Part shown: positions 8,475 through 16,830 of the stretch, piece after piece | Position numbering within the stretch: the first letter of the stretch is position 1 | How the letters are laid out: each line of letters begins with the position of its first letter | Assembly (NCBI RefSeq): GCF_021209385.1 | Contig: NZ_JAJOIL010000028.1 | Coordinates: 124,001-188,000 of the forward strand | Direction: 5' to 3' | From: Seleniivibrio sp. | GTDB taxonomy: Bacteria; Chrysiogenota; Deferribacteres; Deferribacterales; Geovibrionaceae | Length of the DNA: 64,000 nt | Translations under genes and position numbers: made by a program | Notes under the pieces: generated by a model | Told to the model about the DNA's origin: nothing | The model's database searches: none | What the model saw: only the letters and a program-made list of their open reading frames with translations

Positions 8475-9676
8475 CTGTCACCCTTGATTTCCTGATATAT
8501 CCGTTCATAGTTAGCCGCCATAGTATCTTCGCCGAAAAACTCTTCGACAAACGGACGGCAGTTCTTTTTAATACTTTTTATTTCGTCTCTGTTTTCATAC
8601 AGATATTTTATCTTTTCCGAGAGCTGTTTAATGTCGTACGGGTCGAAAATCCAGCCTGTACGCCCCTCTATAACCATTTCGGGTATGCCGCCTGTTGCCG
8701 CACCAAGGACAGGCGTTGAACAAGCGAGGCTCTCCAGTACAGTGTTGGGCAGGTTATCAACTATCGACGGAATACAGAACACATCCGCACAGCTGTAATA
8801 TCTGCTGATAGCATCCGTGCCTGAAACTGAACCCTTTATGACAAGTCTGGGGTCGCGTTTATCCGTTTTCGCCACACTGCCGATGACAACCACCTGCATA
8901 TCAAGTTCCGGAACCATTTTGACCGCTTCTATCACCGCATCAATGTTCTTGCGCTTCCATGCCCCTGTTCCGGCAAGGAACAGCAAAGTAAATTTGTCGG
9001 GACTGATGCCGACGTACTCGCATGCTTCCGCCTTTTCAATATTTCCTATGGACGAAAGCGGGATGCCGTTATTCACCGTTACTGCTTTTTTGCGCCCCTT
9101 AAGAACGTCTTCTGCAAGATCTGTCAGCCATTGAGAGGGCGGAGTAAAAGTAACATTAGCCGCCTTATTACCAGCGATATCTTCGGGTCTGTAAAGGTGT
9201 CTGCGCCACGGTTCGATGGGGCAATAGGTTATCTCCTCACCGTCCAGCGCTTTTATTTTATAGTTATAGCCGTACAGTGCGAACTGGTCGTGCATTGTCC
9301 AGACGACAGGAAACTCACTTGCAAGTTTTGCTATCTGTTTCTGTGTAAAATAGCAGTTGTGCAGATGAACCACGTCAGGCCTGAACTGTCTGACACGGCT
9401 TAAGAAAACCGAAAATATCAGATTTCTGTATACCTCTGTGCGGGTGTATCTTGCCATTGTGCGGGCAAGCCTGTAGATTACCTTTTTAGGCAGAGAATAG
9501 CTTCTGCCGAGGTGCCACGGGCGGATGCCTGTATTTTTATATAACGAGTAATCACTCTTCTGTTTCTCGAAAACGTACATGACCTCGTGGGTCTTCGCCG
9601 CAGCAGCGGCAAGCCGGAATGCAGCTATGGAAGCACCGCAGCCGTAGTCGTTCTCACTGTATAAGATGAGCCTCAA
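8471..9676 (-). CDS. Glycosyltransferase, GT4-like
   Basis: 401 residues, GT-B fold. The N-terminal acceptor domain has a glycine-rich loop (ENDYGCGASIAAFRLA) and VHLHNC; the C-terminal donor domain has FLAGTGAWKRKN and the GT4 E-x7-E region PSIVDNLPNTVLESLACS. Probably adds a sugar to the cell-surface glycan on the cytoplasmic side of the membrane. Overlaps both neighbours by 4 bases. Donor and linkage cannot be predicted. Confidence 0.88.
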   Translation of the reverse strand: MRLILYSENDYGCGASIAAFRLAAAAAKTHEVMYVFEKQKSDYSLYKNTGIRPWHLGRSYSLPKKVIYRLARTMARYTRTEVYRNLIFSVFLSRVRQFRPDVVHLHNCYFTQKQIAKLASEFPVVWTMHDQFALYGYNYKIKALDGEEITYCPIEPWRRHLYRPEDIAGNKAANVTFTPPSQWLTDLAEDVLKGRKKAVTVNNGIPLSSIGNIEKAEACEYVGISPDKFTLLFLAGTGAWKRKNIDAVIEAVKMVPELDMQVVVIGSVAKTDKRDPRLVIKGSVSGTDAISRYYSCADVFCIPSIVDNLPNTVLESLACSTPVLGAATGGIPEMVIEGRTGWIFDPYDIKQLSEKIKYLYENRDEIKSIKKNCRPFVEEFFGEDTMAANYERIYQEIKGDR

Positions 9677-10959
9677 CCAAAATACCTCTTGTAATATTTC
9701 GCGAACACCTCACGCAAATTGCGGTAGGTGTCAATTTTGCCACGGACACTTGTATATGGTGTTTTGAAGTGTTCGTCAAGGGCATGCATAAGTTCCGAGG
9801 CAACTTTCTTCTCCTGCTCATGCCAGCGGCGGGCGGTGTCTCCTCTTTCCTTCTCTGCTTCGTTCCATCTGGCGAACTTCTCCGCCTCTTCCTTCTCGTG
9901 ATCGTGCCAGCGATGAACCGTCGCAAGCTCGTCTTTCAGGTTGTTGCGGATGGTGCTGAAATTCTCTATCCCCTCTTTCAGAAACCCGCGTGAGAAGGTC
10001 AGTTTTTCCAAATACGCCATTATATCCGAATAATTTACAGATGTATCGACTACAGCCGGATTTTCACAGGGTCTGAAAACCGCTTCCGCCTTTTCATTGG
10101 CTGTCAGAGTTTCAAACCCGCCCTCTGCAAGGATTGCGGTGAGAGAAGTGCGGTTGAAGTTATACATGTGTGCATGGATAACATATTCAAGAAAGTCAAA
10201 ATTGTAAGTGGCAATGTTGCCTATATTGCAGAGCCCCGGCACCTCTATATAAAGAAGTCCATGAGGTTTAATCAGTTTTTTTATTTTCGACATCTCGGCT
10301 TTAAGGTCTGTGAAATGCTCGAAAACATGGCTCAGTATGAGCACGTCATACGTCCCGCCCTGCACAACCATAGTGTCCAGATCCCCGTACACAATGTTTA
10401 TGCCAGCCATACGGCACTCTTCAATGCAGTCTGTGCTGTATTCCGTTCCTGTGGCTGTTACGGTCACACCATCTTTCGCTGCCTCTGCGGTGAACTCTTT
10501 GAGAACATTGCCTGTTCCGGCACCGACTTCAAGAACCGAAAGCTCTTTGTTGTCCGTCAGATAAGGTTTCAACATACGATATATCTTATTTCCCTGCCAC
10601 AGACGGAAAAGCGCCTGCTGGTCGTGAACGTGCAGATGTCCGTAGTTCAGAACGTGGTAAAATTTGTCGTAGTATTCCGGAAGAGCGGATGAAGCTATCC
10701 GAGGCGAAGTCATAACCAATCCGCACCTTTTGCAGATGAGGGAACCGAAAGGAAGCCCGAAACGGTCTATTTCCGCTATTTTTTCAAGCTCTCCACAACC
10801 GCACTGGCAGGAATTTACCTCTTCGGTCTTTATCTTACCGTTTTTTATGTATTCCAGAAAAAGAAGACGCTGCTGTTCTGCGTTTTCGTTCAGCTTTCTT
10901 GGTATTCGGTCTTTTTCAAGAAGGATGTTTCGGAACTGCGGAAAGTTGATGTCACTCAT
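9673..10959 (-). CDS. SAM-dependent methyltransferase with C-terminal Trp/Glu-Lys helical repeats, possible glycan chain terminator
   Basis: 428 residues. An N-terminal Cys cluster (C51, C53, C55, C76, C79) looks like a zinc site, as in C-methyltransferases and related glycan enzymes. The SAM-binding motif EVGAGTG is at 144-150, with HVFEHF in the core. Residues about 345-390 contain three imperfect 14-residue repeats, each RW-x4-EK, predicted to be a charged helix or coiled coil. Immediately downstream of wzt in the operon. The combination of methyltransferase, coiled coil and Wzt carrying a carbohydrate-binding domain recalls WbdD, which caps and measures O-antigen chains, but no kinase domain is present, so this is only an analogy. 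Confidence 0.8.
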   Translation of the reverse strand: MSDINFPQFRNILLEKDRIPRKLNENAEQQRLLFLEYIKNGKIKTEEVNSCQCGCGELEKIAEIDRFGLPFGSLICKRCGLVMTSPRIASSALPEYYDKFYHVLNYGHLHVHDQQALFRLWQGNKIYRMLKPYLTDNKELSVLEVGAGTGNVLKEFTAEAAKDGVTVTATGTEYSTDCIEECRMAGINIVYGDLDTMVVQGGTYDVLILSHVFEHFTDLKAEMSKIKKLIKPHGLLYIEVPGLCNIGNIATYNFDFLEYVIHAHMYNFNRTSLTAILAEGGFETLTANEKAEAVFRPCENPAVVDTSVNYSDIMAYLEKLTFSRGFLKEGIENFSTIRNNLKDELATVHRWHDHEKEEAEKFARWNEAEKERGDTARRWHEQEKKVASELMHALDEHFKTPYTSVRGKIDTYRNLREVFAKYYKRYFG

Positions 10960-12124
10960 ATGTCTCCCATTTCTGACCGATAGTCACAAAACCGAAAACC
11001 CTCTCCTGCGGAGCAACGCAGAAGCCGCCGTTAAGCTGTCTGTACAGAAACTCCCTTCCGTCAACAACCGCTATCACAGAAACATAATGCCCCGGGTTGA
11101 AAACGCATGGGATCCTTAAGCTACCTTTTACCACATTATTTGTATTAGAAAAATGGAATTTTGAGGTATCTGTATTAAAGGCTGTCACCAGTGTTCCTTC
11201 AGAAGTATACAAAGGGATACCTATTATCAGGTTTTTCGGCTCGAAATGCAGACGAAACGAGAAGCTGAAAACCATCTCCTCACCAAGCCTGTATTCCTCT
11301 TTGTCCCAGAAATGGGTGACGTCCGATATCTTACCGTCGTTGTGGTAAATGTCCCCGTAAAACGGTCGCACAGGTTCCGACTTACCTTCCGGTTTCTGGC
11401 TGGAAAGATACAGTTCTATCGCCTCGTCGGGATTGCCGTAGAAAACAGCCTGCCCTTTCTGTATGACCATAACCCTGTCACAAAACATCTTGACATCATT
11501 CATGGAGTGGGAAACGAATATTACAGACATCCGCTCCCTCATGGAATTTATCTTAGCAAGGCACTTCTGGCGGAATACGAAATCACCGACTGCCAGCACC
11601 TCATCCAGTATCAGTATGTCAGGTTCAACCGATGTTGCTATGCCGAACCCGAGACGGGATTTCATCCCGCTGCTGTAAGTTTTCACAGGCTGGTTTATGT
11701 GATCCTTCAGCTCTGCGAACCTGATTACCTCATCCGATTTCACTTTCAGCATGTCGCCCGAAAAACCGTTTATCTTAAGGTTGAGAATTATATTCTCCAT
11801 ACCCGTAAGCTCCGGTTTCAAACCCGACGTGACTTCAAGTATCGCCGCCACCCGTCCGCGTTTATACACTGCACCAGACGTAGGCTGGATAACTCCTGCG
11901 ATTATCTTAAGCAGGGTGGATTTGCCGTGACCGTTGCGCCCTATAATGCCAAGGGTCTCGCCTCGCTTAAGCTCAAGGGAAACGTTTTTAAGAGCATGAA
12001 ATTCCCTGTGGCGAGGTCTGCCGGTTATGCTGAAAACCTCAAGAACACGGTCGAAAGGTTTATCGTACAGCCTGTATGTCTTGCTTATGTTCTCCGCACG
12101 GACAACCGTAACTTTATTGGACAT
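10952..12124 (-). CDS. wzt: Polysaccharide ABC exporter ATPase (Wzt) with C-terminal glycan-binding domain
   Basis: 390 residues from the ATG at 12124 (GGAGG 7 bases upstream; an in-frame TTG one codon earlier is less likely). ABC domain: Walker A GRNGHGKST near residue 61, signature YSSGMKSR, Walker B ILILDEVLAVGD. Residues about 255-390 form a separate beta-rich domain like the Wzt C-terminal domain, which in E. coli O8/O9a recognises the modified non-reducing end of the glycan. Starts one base inside the wzm stop. Implies ABC-dependent, not Wzy-dependent, export of the glycan. Confidence 0.92.
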   Translation of the reverse strand: MSNKVTVVRAENISKTYRLYDKPFDRVLEVFSITGRPRHREFHALKNVSLELKRGETLGIIGRNGHGKSTLLKIIAGVIQPTSGAVYKRGRVAAILEVTSGLKPELTGMENIILNLKINGFSGDMLKVKSDEVIRFAELKDHINQPVKTYSSGMKSRLGFGIATSVEPDILILDEVLAVGDFVFRQKCLAKINSMRERMSVIFVSHSMNDVKMFCDRVMVIQKGQAVFYGNPDEAIELYLSSQKPEGKSEPVRPFYGDIYHNDGKISDVTHFWDKEEYRLGEEMVFSFSFRLHFEPKNLIIGIPLYTSEGTLVTAFNTDTSKFHFSNTNNVVKGSLRIPCVFNPGHYVSVIAVVDGREFLYRQLNGGFCVAPQERVFGFVTIGQKWETYE

Positions 12125-12936
12125 CAAAGAACCTCCGCGAAGTGGGGACGGAGTTTTTTGAAAACAACAACGCCAATGAGCAGAAAAACAAATGCAAAGA
12201 CAATGAAAAACGCCAAAGGACGCGGATATTCAAAGAACCACCTGTGGTAGATGAAAGTATTTCTATAGCCCTCAACAATGTAGACCATCGGATTTATGTA
12301 CAGGAATATACGGTATTTTTCAGGGACGGAAGAAGCCTGCCAGAAGATGGGAGTAACCCAGAAACCGGTTTGCAGGATAACACTTATCACCTGACTCATG
12401 TCTTTGGTAAACACCCTGATAGCTCCTGTAAACCAGCCCAAACCAAGCGTTATTATGAATATACAAAAAAGATAGAACGGAAGCTGGAGCCAGTATATCG
12501 TCGGGTAATAGCCTTTATAAACGGCTATTGCCGCTATTATCAGCAGAAAAATAAGGTGCAGATAGAAAGAGGAGATTATCTTAACCAGCGGCAGGATGCT
12601 TACGCGGAAATCCACCTTTTTTACCAGATGTCTGTTATTCACAACGGCGTTCATGCCACCTGTAACGCAGTCTGCGAAATACGCCCATGGCGCATAACCG
12701 CTTACCAGATAAAGGATAAAAGGCACATGATCACTTCCGACACGCTTGAAACCCACAGAAAAAACAAGCCACATGGTTGCAACAAACAGCAGTGGACGGA
12801 AAAGCGCCCAGAGCAGACCGAGATATGACCCAAGGTATTGCTGGCGGAAATCGTCCACAGAAAGCGCAAGAACAAGAGCGCGCTCCCTGTAGATGTTCAT
12901 AATGAATTCTATCGATCCTTTAATTATGCCGGACAA
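12124..12936 (-). CDS. wzm: Polysaccharide ABC exporter permease (Wzm)
   Basis: 270 residues, six membrane helices, ABC-2 type permease. The N-terminal amphipathic stretch and YLGSYLGLLWALFRPLL segment are typical of Wzm/KpsM. The frame opens with TTG at 12936, which has GGAG six bases upstream; an ATG at 12900 is the alternative, with poorer spacing. Pairs with Wzt to move undecaprenyl-linked glycan across the inner membrane. Confidence 0.88.
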   Translation of the reverse strand: MSGIIKGSIEFIMNIYRERALVLALSVDDFRQQYLGSYLGLLWALFRPLLFVATMWLVFSVGFKRVGSDHVPFILYLVSGYAPWAYFADCVTGGMNAVVNNRHLVKKVDFRVSILPLVKIISSFYLHLIFLLIIAAIAVYKGYYPTIYWLQLPFYLFCIFIITLGLGWFTGAIRVFTKDMSQVISVILQTGFWVTPIFWQASSVPEKYRIFLYINPMVYIVEGYRNTFIYHRWFFEYPRPLAFFIVFAFVFLLIGVVVFKKLRPHFAEVL

Positions 12937-12947
12937 ATCTTTCTCCG

Positions 12948-13581
12948 TCAGCCGATGTATTCTTTTTCAAATGCTTTGTAGTCATCAATGTAGTAATCAG
13001 AAAATGCACGAAGGCGCTCGCCGTTGTATCCGCAGAAAATCAGTCCATTGTGTTTCGCAGCGTCATAGTCAGCCTGCGAATCACCAATCATTGCAACCTG
13101 ATATCTGTCGTATCCGTTCTCTTTTATGATGTCATGCACGACGTCGTTCTTCGGAGCCGGAGACCCGTATATGGAAACGAAATACTGTGTCAGATCAAGA
13201 CATTTACAGATGTAGCGCAACTCTTTCTGTTCAGTTCCGGAAGCAACATGCATAGGAATATGCATGTAATGACGCTTTATGAAATCCAGTGTATCGTGGA
13301 TTATATATTTTTTATCAGTGAGTTCGGCAAGCATCAGCTTTGAATACCCTTCTGCATATTCGTTAACTGCTTCTTCGGAAATGCTTTGCCCCAGGATATT
13401 CTCAAACATATGGCGTATCTTCACAAATCTTGATACGCCGCCGTTTTTTTTTATGAAACTCAACAAGTTTGTCCACGGCTGTCTTATCAAAATCAGCGAA
13501 AAGAAGTTCATAGCCTCTGTCTTTAATTGGCATTGAATCAATCACAACGCCGTCGAAATCGAAAATTATACTCTGTATCAT
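12948..13581 (-). pseudogene. HAD-family phosphatase split by a frameshift in an A9 tract
   Basis: Start ATG at 13581 overlaps the upstream cyclase stop (ATGA). Residues 1-43 contain HAD motif I (FDFDGVVIDS, D8 and D10). At 13444-13452 a run of nine A (minus strand) throws the frame out and a stop follows within about 15 codons. With eight A the frame continues as HKKNGGVSRFVKIRHMFEN through motif II (VASGT), motif III (APKND) and motif IV (GDSQADYDAA) to the stop at 12948, giving a normal 210-residue beta-phosphoglucomutase-like phosphatase. It may be broken, phase variable, rescued by slippage on A9, or a sequencing error. Probably dephosphorylates a sugar-acid intermediate of the locus. 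Confidence 0.85.
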
Positions 13582-14237
13582 TCTGTTTCTCCCACAACAG
13601 TACAGGGCAGTCCGTCAGTATCGTCCACCCTCAAAGGCAATATAATAAGCCTACTTATCATATTAAGCCCTTCATAATCAAGTTTCATATCCTCCAAAAG
13701 TATCAGAGGTTTTTCAGGGTTCAGAAAAGCCTTGTGCGCCTTTCTTCCCTCCGGTCTGTTCTGAAAAGAGGACACAGACAGAGTGTCCATTCCGAACAGC
13801 CTTACGTTTTTGTATTTATTTCGTATGTAATCAGCAATAGATTCGTGAAAGCCGTAGTTTTTATCTGCATTGTCCTCGTCAAACCTGTCAAATCCCGTCC
13901 GCACTATTATACAGTCAAATCCTCTGTCTTCGATGTTATCAAGCTTGCTGACAAGTTCGTTCCCTACCACATAATCAGCCGGCTCAACATCGACGAACAG
14001 CGGTTTTGAAAAGAACCAGAAATCCGCATCGAAAGAAGAGATATCCTGACCGTCTGCAAAAAAATGCAGAGGCATGTCAAGATGCGTTCCCGTATGCACA
14101 CTCATGCTCAGGCGGGTATTGTTCGCCGTGTCTCCGTTTGAAATATCAGAGATTCGGTCAAGCTCCACCTGTTTTCTTCCGCCGTAAGCAGGTGTTTCAG
14201 TATTTATAGTGTGAGAAAGAAATACCCTTTTAATCAC
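13578..14237 (-). CDS. Cyclase-family metal-dependent hydrolase (kynurenine-formamidase-like)
   Basis: 219 residues. The family metal motif H-T-GTH-D-P-H is present (VHTGTHLDMPLHF, residues 47-59), as is a C-terminal region ending PLRVDDTDGLPCTVVGE. PF04199 members hydrolyse amides or lactones, the best known being N-formylkynurenine. Tryptophan breakdown makes no sense here; placement between an epimerase and a HAD phosphatase suggests opening or closing a sugar-acid lactone or amide. That is inference. Overlaps both neighbours. Confidence 0.8.
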   Translation of the reverse strand: MIKRVFLSHTINTETPAYGGRKQVELDRISDISNGDTANNTRLSMSVHTGTHLDMPLHFFADGQDISSFDADFWFFSKPLFVDVEPADYVVGNELVSKLDNIEDRGFDCIIVRTGFDRFDEDNADKNYGFHESIADYIRNKYKNVRLFGMDTLSVSSFQNRPEGRKAHKAFLNPEKPLILLEDMKLDYEGLNMISRLIILPLRVDDTDGLPCTVVGETE

Positions 14238-15132
14238 CGTTCTCCTTGCGGTTTATCTCTCTGTCGTGTATCTCGCGGATACAGTCAAGAATCCCCTGCC
14301 CCATGTCTATAAACGGGTTCGGCACCAGCTTTTTGCATACGCTGGGGTGGAACGAATAGGGGGTGAGTTTATAATGGTGGTCGTTCACCTCTTTGTTGAG
14401 GACGATCTCGACATCATTGCCAAGAATTTCCTTTATCATGGTGAAAAGATCAACCCTCGGCATCCGTTCGATACCTGTGAGGATTATGTGACCGTTGGCA
14501 AATTTGCCGTCTTCGATTATATCAACCGACATGGTGGCGGCATCCTGTGCGTGGATATACTCGCGCACCTCCTGCCCGTCCCTGTCGTGAACTATCTTTT
14601 TCTCTGTTATGGCACTTTTCAGCACTGAATAAAGATAGTTGTTGCCGTATGCCCGCTCGCCGTATACGGAACCGTAGCGGATTATAGTAAATTCCAGCCC
14701 GAAAGCCCTGTAATATTCCTCTGTCAGCTTTTCCGATGCAAGTTTGCTCACACCGTAGAATGAGCCTCTGTCACTCAGGGCATAAGCGCTTGAAGCGTAA
14801 ACATATCTTTTGATATTCTTGTCTCTGCATCCTTCAAGGATATTGAGGTTGCCGACAATGTTTGTTTCGATTGTCGCAACAGGCATGGTTACAGCCTGAT
14901 CAAGATTTGCCATACCTGCGAAGTTATAAACATAAGAGACTTCGGGAGTAATAAGCCTGCTCACCATCTCTCTGTCCATTATATTACATTCAACAAAATC
15001 GCATCTGTCAGGCAGATATTCGCTCTTTCTGAGATCCGCCGCAGTGACACGGTATCCGCGTTTCAGCAGTTCCTCAACGACATAGCAGCCTAAGAATCCG
15101 GCTCCGCCGAAAACAACGACACTCTCATTCAT
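14230..15132 (-). CDS. NAD-dependent sugar epimerase/dehydratase (extended SDR)
   Basis: 300 residues from the ATG at 15132, chosen because GAGGT lies about 8 bases upstream; an ATG at 15147 lacks a ribosome-binding site. Rossmann motif GGAGFLG at residues 9-15, then NFAG, and the catalytic YGVSK (Tyr-x3-Lys). Acts on a nucleotide- or acid-linked sugar; substrate unknown. Translationally coupled to the D-2-hydroxyacid dehydrogenase upstream and the cyclase downstream. Confidence 0.85.
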   Translation of the reverse strand: MNESVVVFGGAGFLGCYVVEELLKRGYRVTAADLRKSEYLPDRCDFVECNIMDREMVSRLITPEVSYVYNFAGMANLDQAVTMPVATIETNIVGNLNILEGCRDKNIKRYVYASSAYALSDRGSFYGVSKLASEKLTEEYYRAFGLEFTIIRYGSVYGERAYGNNYLYSVLKSAITEKKIVHDRDGQEVREYIHAQDAATMSVDIIEDGKFANGHIILTGIERMPRVDLFTMIKEILGNDVEIVLNKEVNDHHYKLTPYSFHPSVCKKLVPNPFIDMGQGILDCIREIHDREINRKENGD

Positions 15133-16078
15133 TTGAAAAGACCTCATTTTTAAGGTTTTTACCCGTCAGAAAGCGTACCGCCTCCTCAACGGACTGAACC
15201 TCCATATCTGTACGGCTGGCAGTTGTCGCCGCACCCATGTGGCATGTGAAGAGCATGTTGTCAAGCTCCAGCAGCTTGCCTTTGTAGGGTTCGTCAACGA
15301 AAACATCCGCCGCTGAACCGGCTATCACGCCGTTTTTCAGAGCATCGTAAAGATCGGTTTCATTAACTATGCCGCCGCGCGCAGTATTAATGAGAAAAGC
15401 ATGCTTCTGCATCATGTTAAGTTCTTTAGCGGTGATAAAGTTCCTTGTGTCCTTTTTCAGCGGCAGGTTTATGCTCACGATGTCGCTGTTTTTAAGAACC
15501 GTCTCTTTATCTGTATAGGTTATGCGCTCGTTGCGCCCGAATATGATGTCGGGGTTTGTGTCGTGCGCAAGAATGTTCACGTTGAAACCTGAAAGCATAT
15601 GCGCAAGACTTTTGCCGATGCGCCCCATGCCGAATATGCCTATGGTGCGGCTGTGAAGAAGCAGCCCCATGTGCCTTGCCCATCCGCCGTTTCGCATCAG
15701 CTTGTCGCTGGATGTTATTTTGCGTGCGAGATCAAGCATCATACCGATGCAGAGTTCCGCAACCGCAGTTGTGGGAGCTTCGGGGGTGTACGCCACGCGC
15801 ACGCCGTATTTTTTGCAGAGTTCAAAATCCACACCGTCAAGCCCAACGCCGACGCGTGAGATGAGCTTAAGATTGGGTGCGTTCTTAAAAACTTCTTCCG
15901 TTATGTTCTCGGTTCCCGCGACAAGAACGGTGGCATCTTTGATATCCTCCGCAAGTTCAGCAGAGGTAAGCTTACGCCCTCTTTGGTTTTCGCGGTATTC
16001 TATGCCGTTCTCTTCCAGTAGCTGTCTGGGAACTGGGGACGTTCCGAAAAACGGGTGTGTCGAGATAAAAACCTTCAT
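15125..16078 (-). CDS. D-2-hydroxyacid dehydrogenase (phosphoglycerate-dehydrogenase-like)
   Basis: 317 residues. NAD-binding G-x-G-x2-G (IFGMGRIGKSL) in the middle, and the catalytic Arg (INTARGGIVNE), Glu (DVFVDEP) and His (CHMGAATTAS) all visible. No ACT domain, so not a regulated serine-pathway SerA. The position between an HpcH/HpaI aldolase and an epimerase suggests reduction of a 2-keto acid or oxidation of a 2-hydroxy acid in making a glycan precursor. Overlaps the aldolase stop by 4 bases. Confidence 0.87.
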   Translation of the reverse strand: MKVFISTHPFFGTSPVPRQLLEENGIEYRENQRGRKLTSAELAEDIKDATVLVAGTENITEEVFKNAPNLKLISRVGVGLDGVDFELCKKYGVRVAYTPEAPTTAVAELCIGMMLDLARKITSSDKLMRNGGWARHMGLLLHSRTIGIFGMGRIGKSLAHMLSGFNVNILAHDTNPDIIFGRNERITYTDKETVLKNSDIVSINLPLKKDTRNFITAKELNMMQKHAFLINTARGGIVNETDLYDALKNGVIAGSAADVFVDEPYKGKLLELDNMLFTCHMGAATTASRTDMEVQSVEEAVRFLTGKNLKNEVFSNE

Positions 16079-16830
16079 GCTTTGTGCCTGCCCATCTCTT
16101 CCCTTGCTTTCTGTCCGAGGAAAAGGAAGTCCAGACTGAACGCAAGGAAGGTATATCCGAGGTCTATCTTCTCTTTCAGTTTTTCGTATTCCGGCTGGAT
16201 AACGTGGAAGCCTAGAGGAAAGTTAGCCGCCTTACATGCTTTTTCAACTGCAAGGAGCGCCTCTTTAACTTCGGGGCGGTCATACTCGCCCGGCACGTTC
16301 ATTGAGCCTGAAAGATCGTAGGGTCCTATGATGATCCCGTCGATCCCTGGTGTGGTTATGATATCGTTTATGTTGCGCACAGAGTCAATATGCTCAACCT
16401 GCGCAATGATAACTGATTCGTCTTTAAGCCATTCTTTATATTCGTCGAAGCCGATTCCGTATTTCTGTGCGCGTGCCAGTCCTACGCCGCGTTTGCCCAC
16501 AGGCGGGTATTTTGCGAAACGAACTGCCTGCTCTGCATCCTCGCGGCTGTTCACCATGGGAACGATGATGCCGTCGGCACCCGCATCCATTATGCGTTTG
16601 ATAACAACCTCTTCGTTTTTGCCGACGCGGACAAGGGCTTTCATTCCTGCCGCCTGAATGTGTCCGATGAGGTTCTGCGCCGCCGCAAGCTCTATTACGC
16701 TGTGTTCAAGGTCGATAGTGAGCCACTCGAATCCCGCAGTCGCCATTATTTCAATGACCGACTGGTGACCTATCGTCACCCATGAACCGAGTGTGAGTTC
16801 GTTGTTTTTCAGCTTCTGTTTAAGAGACAT
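16075..16830 (-). CDS. HpcH/HpaI class II aldolase family protein
   Basis: 251 residues, the normal length. Conserved elements are present: TIDLEHSVIEL (catalytic His region), VRVGKNE (Arg), DGIIVPMVNSREDA, VEHIDSV (Glu metal ligand) and GIIIGPYDLSGSMN (Asp metal ligand). The family makes or cleaves 4-hydroxy-2-keto acids from pyruvate (or a related ketoacid) and an aldehyde using a divalent metal. In a glycan locus with a CMP-sugar-acid synthetase and no NeuB-type gene, synthesis of a 2-keto acid sugar is the attractive reading. Overlaps its upstream neighbour by 11 bases. Confidence 0.87.
   Translation of the reverse strand: MSLKQKLKNNELTLGSWVTIGHQSVIEIMATAGFEWLTIDLEHSVIELAAAQNLIGHIQAAGMKALVRVGKNEEVVIKRIMDAGADGIIVPMVNSREDAEQAVRFAKYPPVGKRGVGLARAQKYGIGFDEYKEWLKDESVIIAQVEHIDSVRNINDIITTPGIDGIIIGPYDLSGSMNVPGEYDRPEVKEALLAVEKACKAANFPLGFHVIQPEYEKLKEKIDLGYTFLAFSLDFLFLGQKAREEMGRHKA

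Noticed and set aside
7731-8495. Plus-strand frame over the DUF115 gene
   Set aside because: Antisense shadow; no domain, and it crosses a well-supported gene.
11246-12250. Long plus-strand frame over wzt
   Set aside because: Antisense shadow of wzt; the real strand has Walker and signature motifs and operon overlaps.
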